Assembly (NCBI RefSeq): GCF_016918565.1
Contig: NZ_JAFFQD010000016.1
Span: forward strand, 1 to 64,000
Source: Desulfogranum marinum
Lineage (GTDB): Bacteria; Desulfobacterota; Desulfobulbia; Desulfobulbales; Desulfobulbaceae
Direction of reading: 5' to 3'
DNA: 64,000 bases
A model generated the notes under the pieces. The model was given only the letters and a program-made list of their open reading frames with translations, did not search any database and was not told where the DNA came from. Positions within the stretch are counted from its first letter, which is position 1. Each line of letters opens with the position of its first letter. Made by a program: the position numbers and the translations under genes. Below, piece by piece: positions 8,026 to 17,900 of the stretch.

Positions 8026-8997
8026 TCATGGTGCGAGAAACTCCGAGGTAACCGAACCTTCATAGGCCAAAGGTGTGCTCAGGAGCTTTTTCTCAAGCAT
8101 CCAGGCCATGACATCGTCCCACTGCGCTTTTGTCGGCACCTCTTTTCTCGGCAGAGGAGGTGCCTGATAATCGTTGGCGATGTTTTTCGGCATCCGAATT
8201 TTTTTCAACATCAACGACTGAAAAGCAGCGGGATCACTATTGAGATCTGCACACGCTCTATCCCAGGCTACCATAAATTTCTTAACGGTTTCGGCTTTTT
8301 TTACAAGCACATCATTGGTAAAGGTGACAACGCTGGCACTGACACTGCTCAAGGCCGTATCATTGACGATTTCAATGGCTCCCCCCTGGATGGCACTAGC
8401 TCCAAGAGGGTCTGGTAGCGTCACCGCCTGTAATTGTCCGGAAAGAAGCAGCTGCAAACGTTCCGGTAATACCGGAACTGATTTGTATTGAATAGCCTCA
8501 GGCCCCACGCCACCAGCTTCAAGCAGTCGAGTGCTTATATATTCTATGATGGTGTTTTTAGAAATACCAATGGAAACATCGGCCAAATCAGCAACCGTCT
8601 TCAGATGACTGCCGGGCGCCGCAAGGAGCCTGAACAGCGGCGAATCCCCTATTGGTGAACGGGCAATAGAGACAATTTTCACCCGGTTCTGCTCTCTGTT
8701 GAAATTGGCTGCGCCGGAGATTTCATTGATCATGCCATCCACTCTTTCAGCCTGCAGCAGCTGGTCACGTTCCACAGCACTCCCAACGGGCAGAGCTTCG
8801 ACGAGGATTCCCTGTTCAGCAAAATGTCCCCTTTCCTGGGCAACATATACCGGCAACACGTCTGGGATCGGCAGAAGCGCGAGCCGAAGAGTGTTCTCTT
8901 CTTCAGCACCAAAAATCGTTGTCGATAGCCCCAGGCATAGAAACAGAACACTTATAAGACAGACAGCTTTAGTACTTTTCATTATAGGTATGCTCAT
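8026..8997 (-). CDS. ABC transporter periplasmic substrate-binding protein (NMT1/SsuA-like)
   Basis: The product of about 323 residues begins with a Sec signal peptide ending near ...GLSTTIFGA. It is followed by a type-2 periplasmic binding fold of the NMT1/ThiY/SsuA kind: an early LRLALLPIPDVLPVYVAQERG strand-helix unit, a QLLQAERVDGM segment, and a central 'SIGISKNTIIEYIS' crossover. ATG 8997 and ATG 8982 are both possible and neither has a strong ribosome site. It is the first gene of a three-gene importer operon that leads into menA. The ligand is unknown. Confidence 0.85.
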   Translation of the reverse strand: MSIPIMKSTKAVCLISVLFLCLGLSTTIFGAEEENTLRLALLPIPDVLPVYVAQERGHFAEQGILVEALPVGSAVERDQLLQAERVDGMINEISGAANFNREQNRVKIVSIARSPIGDSPLFRLLAAPGSHLKTVADLADVSIGISKNTIIEYISTRLLEAGGVGPEAIQYKSVPVLPERLQLLLSGQLQAVTLPDPLGASAIQGGAIEIVNDTALSSVSASVVTFTNDVLVKKAETVKKFMVAWDRACADLNSDPAAFQSLMLKKIRMPKNIANDYQAPPLPRKEVPTKAQWDDVMAWMLEKKLLSTPLAYEGSVTSEFLAP

Positions 8998-9155
8998 TGA
9001 TAGCGTTTCTGTACAGATACCAACTAAGAAGAATGCGTGTATAGGTGGTATCTGGATTTCATGACGGTTTGAGCCTACCACATTTTTTGAAATATGCCTA
9101 AATCAGATGCATCATGGGTAAGACTCGAAAGGAAGTGCTGCCTGGCCTCTCATTT

Positions 9156-9767
9156 TCAGCTCAAGAAATTTTTCAACCCTGTGAAAAAAATCTGTGCGGC
9201 TATGGCCGAAACGAAGAGGCCTGTAAGTTTGGTTAGTATGAGCAACCCCTGTTGGCCGAGAAGGCGTTCAAAGCGGCCTGCAACAAGGAGCAGGGCTCCA
9301 ACCGAAAAGATAGCGCAGAGCAGCGCAAAACAAGCGGTAAGTTTCTCGGAGAACGTTTCCAGACCAGCACCCATGACCAAAAGAGCACCGATTGTGCCCG
9401 GGCCAACTGTAATAGGAATCGCCAGGGGAACAACCGCCACATCTTCCTGGGATTCTTGCGGAGAAACAGTTGTTTTTCCCTGGACCATGGAAACAGCTGA
9501 GAGAAACAGTATCGCCCCAGCACCGATGCGGAAGGCATCAAGAGTGATGCCAAACAACGCGAAAATATAAGTGCCAAAAAGAAAAAGAGCAAAACAGGTC
9601 AGAGCGACCGCCATGGTCACCTTTTTGGCTATCCTGTGCCGCTCGACCTGCGATTCGTTTCTGGTGAGCGACAGAAAAGCCGACATGACGAAAAAGGGGG
9701 TAAAGATCATAAAAATCTTAAGAAAAACATTGATGAACAAGGTGAGTATCTCTGTCATGTCAATCAT
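9156..9767 (-). CDS. MarC-family integral membrane protein
   Basis: The product of about 203 residues has six hydrophobic helices with the MarC/UPF0056 hallmarks: the N-terminal FMIFTPFFVMSAFLSLT segment and the central 'VPLAIPITVGPGTIGALLVMGAG' loop. The family is widespread, was once linked by name to multiple antibiotic resistance, and has no settled function. The first in-frame start is TTG 9773 and ATG 9767 or 9758 are more likely. It stands alone, 158 bp upstream of the ABC importer operon on the same strand. Confidence 0.85.
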   Translation of the reverse strand: MIDMTEILTLFINVFLKIFMIFTPFFVMSAFLSLTRNESQVERHRIAKKVTMAVALTCFALFLFGTYIFALFGITLDAFRIGAGAILFLSAVSMVQGKTTVSPQESQEDVAVVPLAIPITVGPGTIGALLVMGAGLETFSEKLTACFALLCAIFSVGALLLVAGRFERLLGQQGLLILTKLTGLFVSAIAAQIFFTGLKNFLS

Positions 9768-9963
9768 TTTCAAGTTCGAATGCGGATAAATGTCTTTGGG
9801 AAATATATTTGCGCTCAGGTTGCGAATTGAAGATCATACTTGATAGGAGATATTTGGGCTTTTGAAAATCAGAAATGCAGGAAAAAGATTAACTTGAGAA
9901 ATTACCGTAACGGTTTAGATTGCCAATGGCCCGGTAAGAGTAAAAATACAAAAATAGATCGAA

Positions 9964-10287
9964 ATGGAATATCACGATAAACTTGTCGGAATAACAAAGG
10001 AATATATACTGTTTCACCATTACTACTTTCCTTTTGGATCTAAGCGGATCAAGATGGATCAAATAAAGAAAATTGAAGTGTTCGCTCCAACGCTTGGGTC
10101 TGGAAAGTACCGTATTCATGGTACTGGTGATTTTCGCACCTGGTTCCCTTGTGATGTCAAGAGACCCAGCAGGGATAGGATATTTGTCATTACTCAGAAA
10201 AAAGGATGGGTTCGCATCGGTTTCACCGTTGAGCAATCAAACTTAGCCCTGCTTATTTTTGAAAAGCTAGGTTTAATTATAGACTAA
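9964..10287 (+). CDS. Small PH-like domain protein
   Basis: The 107-residue cytoplasmic protein has strongly alternating beta strands and one C-terminal amphipathic helix (SNLALLIFEKLGL), the plan of bacterial PH-like domains. The segments 'EYILFHHYYFPFGSKRIKMDQIKKIEV' and 'DRIFVITQKKGWVRIGFTV' match that fold in spirit. No signal peptide or membrane helix is present. The gene is isolated between divergent and convergent intergenic stretches and has no clear ribosome site. Function unknown. Confidence 0.6.
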   Translation: MEYHDKLVGITKEYILFHHYYFPFGSKRIKMDQIKKIEVFAPTLGSGKYRIHGTGDFRTWFPCDVKRPSRDRIFVITQKKGWVRIGFTVEQSNLALLIFEKLGLIID

Positions 10288-10888
10288 TTCCTTTTTGACA
10301 GGCGTAGGGTAAAAAGGACAAGCATATAGTCTATTGAAGTTAAGGAACGATCATTTCTATGCATCGTTGGCTTGTCATTTCCCAGGAGGCAAAATCCGCC
10401 AATCTGAATATCTACAGGAATTATGTTGCGAGATTCTTTTTGTTGTCTCTTTTCTTCTTTGTTTGCTTTTCTTCCTTCCTTTTGTCGTTGTAACTTTTTA
10501 TCTTTTCTTCCTCCTTTTTCTTTGCATTTCCTTCTTTTACTTCCTCGCAAGAGGCTGACGGGAAGGTAAAGGATAGCCAAATAAGTTATGTTGCATCGAA
10601 AAGAAGAATCATTCCCAGGGTTAGCGTAACAAATTGAAATAACAAGCAAAAGCAGACGTTTGGCATTCTACTTAAAAAGTGAAATAATTTCAGACAGATA
10701 GGTCAACTCGCAACACAACAGGAACAGTCTAAAACCGATGTTCTTCCCCAAGAGCTCTTATTGCCAATGGAAACCTCTACCTGGTATTGTCGGCTACTAT
10801 CATGCTATCTTGCATGTTACTCGACAAAGTTTGCATTGGTATTCAAACCGAACAATGTATCACTTTCAGGTCAAATCCACACCGCATC
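10288..10888. other. Gene-free stretch with a pyrimidine-rich tract
   Basis: No convincing coding region. The middle part (about 10434-10555) is nearly pure pyrimidine on the plus strand with scattered G and A, so the open frames across it encode only Phe/Leu runs or Lys/Glu/Arg runs and look like composition artefacts. The remainder holds nothing recognisable. Confidence 0.5.
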
Positions 10889-11635
10889 CTAATGAATATC
10901 ATTTTGTGAAAAGAAGCGTTGTGTAAGGTTTTCAAGAAAACCATTATTACGCATATTATAAAGGCCGTTATTGAATGCTTGCAGAATCATAACGGCATCA
11001 GGATGTTTTTTTGAAACGCATAGATACAGCTTTTTCCTATCTAACGGTGGGTCGATAACGTCAATGAATTGCAAACTTTCTGGTAAGTAATTTTTTACCA
11101 AATAATATCCAACATATTTGTCAGCGACTACGAGGTCTACGCGACCCGCCATAAGCATCTTGAAATTCTGTAAATCACTGGTTGTTTTTTCTTTCTTAAG
11201 ATATGTAGCCTTATCAAACTCCTCAGTATTCACATACCCCGTGACTACCGCAATCGTGTAAGGCTCCAAATCCCGAAGATTTGAGTATTCGATAACATCC
11301 TTTTTTCTTTTGAAAAGTACAAGAGGAGCAGCGGGAAATGATTCAGAAAAATAAAACTCTTCTGACCTTTGTTCTGAATAATATTCGGGAAAATATCCTG
11401 CGAAAGTGCCGTTGCTTGCGACACGAAGAGCTCTGGCCCATGGAAAGAAGGACAGCTTAACCTCATAATTTGAATTGGCAAATGCCATTTTTACAAGTTG
11501 AGCAACATATCCTTGGTCTGAGTGATTGTAAACGTACGGCGCCCACTCTAAGGTAGTGAGTTTCAACTCTGCACAAACTAATTGAATGGGGACCCCAAAA
11601 AAAAATATTAGTAGGAAAACAAATTTTCGGGTCAT
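10889..11635 (-). CDS. Orphan periplasmic solute-binding protein (SBP_bac_3 type)
   Basis: The 248-residue product starts with a signal peptide cleaved near QLVCA, followed by a bacterial extracellular solute-binding family 3 fold. The segments 'LKLTTLEWAPYVY', 'GYVAQLVKMAFANSNYEVKLSFFPWARALR' and 'FKMLMAGRVDLVVADKYVGYYLV' are typical of the two-lobed domain seen in amino-acid binding proteins and in orphan proteins of many environmental bacteria. No permease or ATPase gene is adjacent. A GGTAGG ribosome site precedes the ATG. The ligand is unknown; the lack of transport partners suggests a sensory or stand-alone role. Confidence 0.82.
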   Translation of the reverse strand: MTRKFVFLLIFFFGVPIQLVCAELKLTTLEWAPYVYNHSDQGYVAQLVKMAFANSNYEVKLSFFPWARALRVASNGTFAGYFPEYYSEQRSEEFYFSESFPAAPLVLFKRKKDVIEYSNLRDLEPYTIAVVTGYVNTEEFDKATYLKKEKTTSDLQNFKMLMAGRVDLVVADKYVGYYLVKNYLPESLQFIDVIDPPLDRKKLYLCVSKKHPDAVMILQAFNNGLYNMRNNGFLENLTQRFFSQNDIH

Positions 11636-12433
11636 GTTTAGCCTACCAATAGATGTCGGTTATTATGGTCATGAAAATGAAATAACAGCTTTATTTTGGA
11701 ACTCTATAATCCTACACCAATAGTTTCTATAAAAGCAGGGTGACACATGCGCGCACATTTGTCTAATAATTACTTGGATAGATCGTGCGATTAGATAAAT
11801 CGGAAATGCTCAGTATTAAGGATAGATACTTTTGGGTAGAAATGCTGAAAAATATTACTTTTCTATCGGTCATGAGGATCGGTTAATATTATCAGACAGA
11901 ATCTCGAAAAAGATCCGTATTAATAGGCCTTTCTACTGCCGATTTCGGCACTAAAATTCGGTTCAATTTACCTTTGTGAGAAGTTATTTCTGAAATGGAA
12001 TAAGCTCAAGTAGAGGTACTAGTTGGAGGTTCGGAGCTTCGATGTGGCCATGTTAACTTCAATGACATACTTCAGCAATCACCTTATCTTTGGTAATCTT
12101 CAGATTGAAGTTACTCAATTTTGGGTCAGTTTTTTTGAAAATGGAAAGTCTCTGCTCACTATAAAATATTAAACTGGCTGATAGTTCAAAAAAGACCACT
12201 TGGTGATATATGGGTTGTTTGGGGTCTCGCTACATATATAAGAGATCTCTTGCATTGGAGTGCATGCAGAAATTTGAGATGTCAACGTGCAATCATAACA
12301 TTCGATTAGAAATCGTAAACCTGCTTAGTATTGATTGAAAATCGTGCAACGTCCTGAAAGGTAAGCTTCGAACAAGAAAACATATCAAGTTGGTCCATGT
12401 GACCAGATTCGCTATCTTCGAATAAAAATAGTG
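11636..12433. other. AT-rich gene-free stretch
   Basis: About 800 bp between the orphan binding protein and the small membrane protein. I see no convincing frame, RNA gene, repeat or terminator. Its composition is more AT-rich than the flanking genes, consistent with decayed or acquired DNA. Confidence 0.45.
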
Positions 12434-12748
12434 TTATAACTGTCTGTTATCCCGGCTATTTTTTCCTCTCATCTTCTCATCGAGTATTGTTGCGGCTAGC
12501 CACAAAGGGCCTAATGTATCGATAAGTAGCATAAAAATGCCAGCCCATACCCAGGTTGTCGTCCTCCAGCATAGGAGTGCTATGATTATAGCGACCGAAC
12601 CGAGCATAGGAATTCCGGATCCCATTCTCAATTCTTTGTCTGGGCCTTTTAAAAGGAAAAACAGATAAGGTCCGACATAGGAAAGGTACATGTTTAAACA
12701 GCAGATAATTGAACCAAAGCTGAATAATACAATCGACAGGGTTTTCAC
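12434..12748 (-). CDS. Small three-helix membrane protein, unknown function
   Basis: The 104-residue product has three hydrophobic helices (about residues 4-31, 49-61 and 65-85) and a basic C-terminal tail ending KMRGKNSRDNRQL. It starts at GTG with GAGG 10 nt upstream. It lies 168 bp downstream of the MORN gene on the same strand, so it could be the last member of the envelope cluster or an independent gene. No family is recognised. Confidence 0.5.
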   Translation of the reverse strand: MKTLSIVLFSFGSIICCLNMYLSYVGPYLFFLLKGPDKELRMGSGIPMLGSVAIIIALLCWRTTTWVWAGIFMLLIDTLGPLWLAATILDEKMRGKNSRDNRQL

Positions 12749-12916
12749 GTTAACGCAGCCTCTTTGATGTCAGCCGGTTTCCACCAAGACAAAAAGAAAC
12801 AGAACAACGAATAAAGTCGATAAAGCAAATTGAGTCAGATGAGATTTTGAGCAGTGCATGGAAGTGCCTTTTCCCAAGTTGGTTGTTTTAAGATACATGA
12901 TTATTGGCATTTACAT

Positions 12917-13387
12917 TTATTCAGCTCTTTTCCATTTCCTCCCCGAAGGTAAACTCGATGCCTGAGCCGGCAGGGCAGATGACTGTCGGGAGCCACTACC
13001 CTGCTGATTCAATGCCCTCTCAGACACCAGCTGCCCCATATTGAGTACTTGGGCTGCCCGCTGGCCGTTTGCAAACGTGTAGATACCTTTACCATGCGCT
13101 TTGTTATTCTTCCAGCCACCGGTAAACTGAGAACCTCCCGGCCAGACATAGGTTCCTTGCCCGTGTTTTTGATTGTTGATCCAATCGCCGGTATAGGTCT
13201 CACCGCTACCGTAGGTGAATGTTCCCCGGCCATGCCGTTTCTGATTCTGCCAATCCCCGGAGTATTGCGCTCCGCTGTCCCAGACATAGGTGCCGTGACC
13301 ATTCACGCAGTTGCCGGAAACGCAACTGGCGGCGTATGCCTTGGTTGAGAGAGCCAGAAACAGCGCTGATAAAATGAGATATCTCAT
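12917..13387 (-). CDS. Exported MORN-repeat protein with RKWKRAE tail
   Basis: The 156-residue product has a signal peptide (cleaved near STKAYA), a short CxxxxC segment (CVSGNC) and then about three and a half MORN repeats of 23 residues each in the pattern Y-x-G-x-W-x-N-x-x-x-x-G-x-G-T-Y. These beta-hairpin repeats bind lipids or scaffold partners in other systems. A Ser/Gln/Ala linker then leads to a basic C-terminal tail, RKWKRAE, shared with the next two upstream genes. ATG 13387 has GAGG 9 nt upstream and is preferred over GTG 13402. It is probably co-transcribed with the Sel1 gene 44 bp upstream. Confidence 0.75.
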   Translation of the reverse strand: MRYLILSALFLALSTKAYAASCVSGNCVNGHGTYVWDSGAQYSGDWQNQKRHGRGTFTYGSGETYTGDWINNQKHGQGTYVWPGGSQFTGGWKNNKAHGKGIYTFANGQRAAQVLNMGQLVSERALNQQGSGSRQSSALPAQASSLPSGRKWKRAE

Positions 13388-13431
13388 GAAATTGAACCTC
13401 ACATTGTCTGTTGGAGATTACTATAAAATTA

Positions 13432-14268
13432 TCATTCAGCTTTTTTCCACCGACGTTTGAAAGACGAGCCGCCGGATGCCGGCGTGCTGGTTTCAGCCCC
13501 GGAGTAGCTCTGAGCCGGAGCTTGACCTAACGATGTCCCTCCCATACCGAATTGTGCGGCACGTCGTTTCGCATCTGCTGCATGACCACTTGACAACTGC
13601 GCACAGAAAACATCGGCATTTGCCAATCCCTGCCGATTTCCCTGTAGAGAAGCGACCGTTGCCCAATAGCATGCCTTTTCAAAATTTTTGGGGACTCCCC
13701 GGCCGTTTGCATAGAGGTACGCGATGTTCGACTGGCCATCGCTGTATCCCTGCTCCGCCGATTTTTCGAAATATTTTGCCATTTGGCTGATATTCGGGGC
13801 GACCGAATCGCACCCCTGCTGGTACATCAACCCGAGTCCGAAAGAAGATTGGCCGATTTGGTCTGCCGACCGGCGGAAGTACTGTTCGGCCCGGCGACAG
13901 TCTCGAGGGACTCCATCGCCTGAGGCGAGCATTCCAGCCAAGTTACTCATGGACGAATAGTCACCCTGTTCTGCAGCCTTAGCATACCAATACGCTGCTT
14001 TTTGCAAACTTTTTGTTCCGCCGTAACCATTCTGATAGCATACGCCAATTTTGTTTTGTGCGTCTCTATGACCTTGATTTGCGGCTTTTTCAAGCCATGC
14101 GCACCCTTGCACATCATTCCCCTGTTCATGGAATTGCCGGGCACGCTCATATTGCTCTTGAGCAGTCAGCGCAAAGGCATGTACTGCTACGAACACAATT
14201 GATACTGTTATACAGACGGATGTGAGTTGTTTCACAATAATTATTGAGGTTGCTCTTGATATTTTCAT
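13432..14268 (-). CDS. Exported Sel1-repeat protein with RRWKKAE tail
   Basis: The 278-residue product has a hydrophobic N-terminal export segment (about residues 8-32) and then five or six Sel1-like repeats, seen as recurring A-x-x-W-x-x-x-A-A-x-x-G and G-x-x-x-x-G-x-x-Y-x-x-G units. Sel1 repeats form a TPR-like superhelix that binds partner proteins. After the repeats comes a Gly/Ser/Pro/Thr linker and the tail RRWKKAE. The adjacent MORN protein ends RKWKRAE and the adjacent lipoprotein ends RRWKKPVD. The ATG at 14268 is preceded by AAGGGTG. It lies 109 bp after the lipoprotein gene. Confidence 0.78.
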   Translation of the reverse strand: MKISRATSIIIVKQLTSVCITVSIVFVAVHAFALTAQEQYERARQFHEQGNDVQGCAWLEKAANQGHRDAQNKIGVCYQNGYGGTKSLQKAAYWYAKAAEQGDYSSMSNLAGMLASGDGVPRDCRRAEQYFRRSADQIGQSSFGLGLMYQQGCDSVAPNISQMAKYFEKSAEQGYSDGQSNIAYLYANGRGVPKNFEKACYWATVASLQGNRQGLANADVFCAQLSSGHAADAKRRAAQFGMGGTSLGQAPAQSYSGAETSTPASGGSSFKRRWKKAE

Positions 14269-14377
14269 CACCCTTTTCCGTAAGTTTTTGGTCTTGTTGA
14301 CAGCTATATGCTGTGTGCTTGTTCTTGCAGGATTTCAACTCACTATCGTTATTTGATCTTGAGTTGACCTAAAATCA

Positions 14378-14860
14378 TTAATCAACGGGTTTTTTCCACC
14401 TTCGCACTGGCTTGCTAGAAGTATTAGAGGGGGAGGAAACGGCCTGCGGGGCGACCGGCAACTCATTATAAATCCTTCCCTGATGAACATAAATAGCTTT
14501 GCCTATGGCAGTCTTCACTGCCCATGTCACGCCATTAAACGTAGGATATCTTGTGTCTATTCTTTCTAGGATTACTCCATTAGCACCGACTTCAGCGGCC
14601 TGTTTTTTCATTATATTAATCGCATTTTCCTGAGAGCCAGCAGCTGTCCATCCTGTATCATCTGATGCTTCAATTAGTGCTATAACTTCATAATTTGGTG
14701 GTGCTGTTGAATACACGACCACATCTTTGGAATTTATTTGCGTACGTGCTGTACCAACTACTGTCGTATTTACCGGTTGACATCCGACGAGTAAGGAGCA
14801 TAAAGTAATTCCTAGCAATATAAATGGTAGTGCTTTCAGACAGTTCTGTTTCAAGATCAT
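14378..14860 (-). CDS. Lipoprotein with RRWKKPVD tail, start codon abutting G12 tract
   Basis: The 160-residue product has a lipobox (LVGC, lipid Cys27). The small globular domain contains 'YEVIALIEASDD' and 'MKKQAAEVGANGVILERI', which resemble DUF4156/YbjQ-type small lipoprotein domains. A Pro/Ser/Thr linker leads to the tail RRWKKPVD. The chosen ATG at 14860 is immediately preceded by twelve G and ten T on the coding strand. The G run is the only possible ribosome-binding sequence, so tract length should strongly affect translation. It begins 44 nt after the stop of the 1360-residue gene, consistent with one operon. Confidence 0.7.
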   Translation of the reverse strand: MILKQNCLKALPFILLGITLCSLLVGCQPVNTTVVGTARTQINSKDVVVYSTAPPNYEVIALIEASDDTGWTAAGSQENAINIMKKQAAEVGANGVILERIDTRYPTFNGVTWAVKTAIGKAIYVHQGRIYNELPVAPQAVSSPSNTSSKPVRRWKKPVD

Positions 14861-14882
14861 CCCCCCCCCCCCAAAAAAAAAA
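14861..14882. repeat. Homopolymer pair T10-G12 at a translation start
   Basis: On the plus strand this is C12 (14861-14872) followed by A10 (14873-14882). In the orientation of the lipoprotein gene it reads ten T, twelve G, then ATG. Such tracts change length by replication slippage and are classic phase-variation sites in other bacteria. An assembly or sequencing error in tract length is also possible. Confidence 0.7.
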
Positions 14883-14904
14883 GAGTAGGTACAGTCAAAG
14901 CCTT

Positions 14905-17900
14905 TTATCTTCTTTTTCTCAGTGTCCATTTAATTCTTTTTCTGCCGGACTTACTTACGTTTACTCCAGTCATTGTCATGGTATTATAGTCTACAGTAAG
15001 CGCAGTACAGTCCCTTTCTTGTGACGTAAAAATACAAAAATTCACCTGGCTTCCATTTACTGATCCATCGACCATTATTGATTGACCGTTACCGGAAGTT
15101 ACATCGAACTGTCCACGGAGTGAGTTGTTTTCATGAGTTAATTTTACAACTCCTTTGTGTCCATCGAAATTAAGGAATCTCGTCTTGGAACCGTCCATAC
15201 TTTTCCAGTATGTCGGATTAAATTCTTTCCAATACATATCCCAAGAACCGGTCAGTGGGCCTTGCTTCTGTGAGGGTTGTGACTGTGGTTGACGTGATGG
15301 TCGATTATTTGTCATTCCTGCAACAATACCAGCAGCCTGGTCATACCAGTCACAATGTCTTGCCCCTTGAATCAAACCCCTTACAGTATTGGCATCATTT
15401 TTCCTTAAGGCATCGTTAACCATCAACCGTATTTGTTCACAGCTTTTACAAACTTTAGTGCCATTACCATACGTAATTTCAAGCATGCCTTCATCACAGT
15501 AACAATTATAACGATCACCATTTATTACGGCATGACTCCCTTGCATCTGTTGATTGCACTTCTGATTCAGCTCTGCTTGAAGTTGTGCCTGTCCGATTTG
15601 CTGAGCTGCTTGCTTACTCCAACCACATTCTGATGCCAAATCAAGTAAGGAATCAGCATATTGATGATCGCCCTGTCCGCGAGCGACCTTGTAATCAGCG
15701 TAGAGTGTGTCACATGGTACACATTGGTTTGATCCACTTCCATCACTTAATTTGACGGTATTTTGAGGGCATTTTTGGGCATTTCGTAAGGCTTCCTTTC
15801 CGTAGCCAACCCAGCCGCAATCCGATGATAGATCGAGTAATTCTTCCGCATATAGAAAATCACCCTGACTAAGTGTTGCCTGAAAATCCTGCTTCAGTGT
15901 TTCGCAAGAAACACATTGATTATTGCCGTGTTCATCACTGAGTTTAATACTACCTGGTGGACACCCTTTGACCTTTTTAAGCTTTGACCAACCATTAGTT
16001 ACCCAGTAACCACAACCGTCTGCAAACTCTAAGATTGTCTCTGCGTACTCCAAGTCACCCTCAGCGAGGATGGCATTAAAGTCACGCTCCAGATCACTAC
16101 AGGAAACACAAGCATTGTGATTATTCTGATCGCTCAACTTTACTGTCCCTGCAGGACATCGACACGTTTCAACTCCTCTGGATCGAACCACCACACTGCC
16201 AGGCAGGCTCTGCTTACACTGCTTTTGAGCTTTGTCCTGTGATATTTTATCTTCAGCGTTGCTTGACCAACTACATTGTGCCGCTAAAGATGCCAGGGTA
16301 TTTGCATATTCATAATTATTTTCATCTAGTGCATTTTCAAAATCAACCTCAAGTTGACTACATGGAACACATTGCGCATTATCATCTTCATCAAGGAGAT
16401 AAACCGTATTCATGTCTGGACAAATTTCCCTCTCTGTCAGACTTGTTTTATCATTTCGTTTTTGGACCCAATCACAATGAAAAGATTCTTTTAAAATTTC
16501 CAAGGCATTTTCCGTTCGCTTAGCCCTTATTGCATTATCAAAATTTTGTTTTAGCACGCTGCAACGAACGCACTTATTATTATACTTTATTGCGTCACCA
16601 GGACATTTACAGCGAAATGAAGCGGTTGTTGAAAGAAGCAAATTCCCTTTGTTATCAACAGCAGGGACACTTCCAGGCAATCTCTCTTTACAGTATTTTT
16701 CTGCTTCTTGTTTTTTGTCTGGCTTATTAGAAGCGTCTTGCTCCTCCCCGCTTTCCTCTTTGTCTAAAAACTTCCTATCAAAAGCTGCCAATGCAGCGGC
16801 AATACAAGTATTTATCTTGCCCTGATACAAATCAATATAAGTGATATCCGTCTGCTTCTTTTGCAGTTCGCTGAGATCAGTTAACATCGCAATGCTATCA
16901 ACAGCATTCTTAGTATAGTTGCATTTAGCACTCGCTCTCTTGTATCTTTTCTTTAAGTCTTGAGTATCTGACAACGTCCACTCATCATCCTCTTCCTCAT
17001 CATTTTTTGATCGACTGGTCGAGGAATCGAGGATATCTGGAAAAAGCTCTTGAATTGTGTGTGTAAGTGAGTGTCGACCACGTAATTGCTCCCTCTCTTG
17101 AGTAACAAGGAGTTGAATGACCTCGTCACAGGAAGCAAGATGTTGTTGTCTTTTCCTAGCTTTTGTAAGTAACGATTGGCCTTTACTCCCCCACTTGAAT
17201 GTACTTGACTCAGATGAAAATAAAGAAAATAGAGAGTCAGATAAACCGCCTTCATTTAAAATGTCGTTAATTTCTATGTAGTTCTTATCAATCGAAAGGC
17301 TTAGGTTCACCGCTTTAGTACGATTACTTTCCATCCTTTTTTCTGCATCCTGATACTGTTTTTCCGCCTTTTCCCATTTAGTTATAAGGTCGAAAGCCTC
17401 CCGAGCTTCATGTAATTTTTCCTCGAGATTCTCTTTTACGTTACTCCCTTTCCCTCGATATTTTTTATCAAACCGTGATATACGAAAAGATAATGAACCT
17501 AACTGTTCTGCGATATCCTGCTCCAGCTGCCTTTTTGATCTCACTAGTTGTTCAGCGGATTTTCCAAGCTTAATGGCATTGTTGAGCGCCTGTCTTGCTT
17601 TGCTCTTTTCTCGACTTTTTGAAACAAGACTTGCCTCAGCACAGACTTCTGTTACAGCTTGTTTCAATTCTTCCCACGACTGAGCAGACTTGTTCAGTAA
17701 AGCTTTCAGTTTATCTAGATCGTTGTTAATCGATTGACTTTCAGTATTAATTTCCTGGCACTGCTCTAGGTTGTTTAGATTCTTTTCGAGATCATCTATG
17801 GCCCACTCATTTTCATTTTTAGAACGTGTTGCGTCGTTTTTTCTTTCCTGCTGTTTAGCGTAACTTTCACAAGATGGTTGGCGTTTATCATCATCAATTT

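Noticed and set aside
10284-10649. Lys/Arg/Glu-rich frame on the minus strand and Phe/Leu-rich frame on the plus strand
   Set aside because: Both are translations of a pyrimidine-rich tract and show no start signal or domain.
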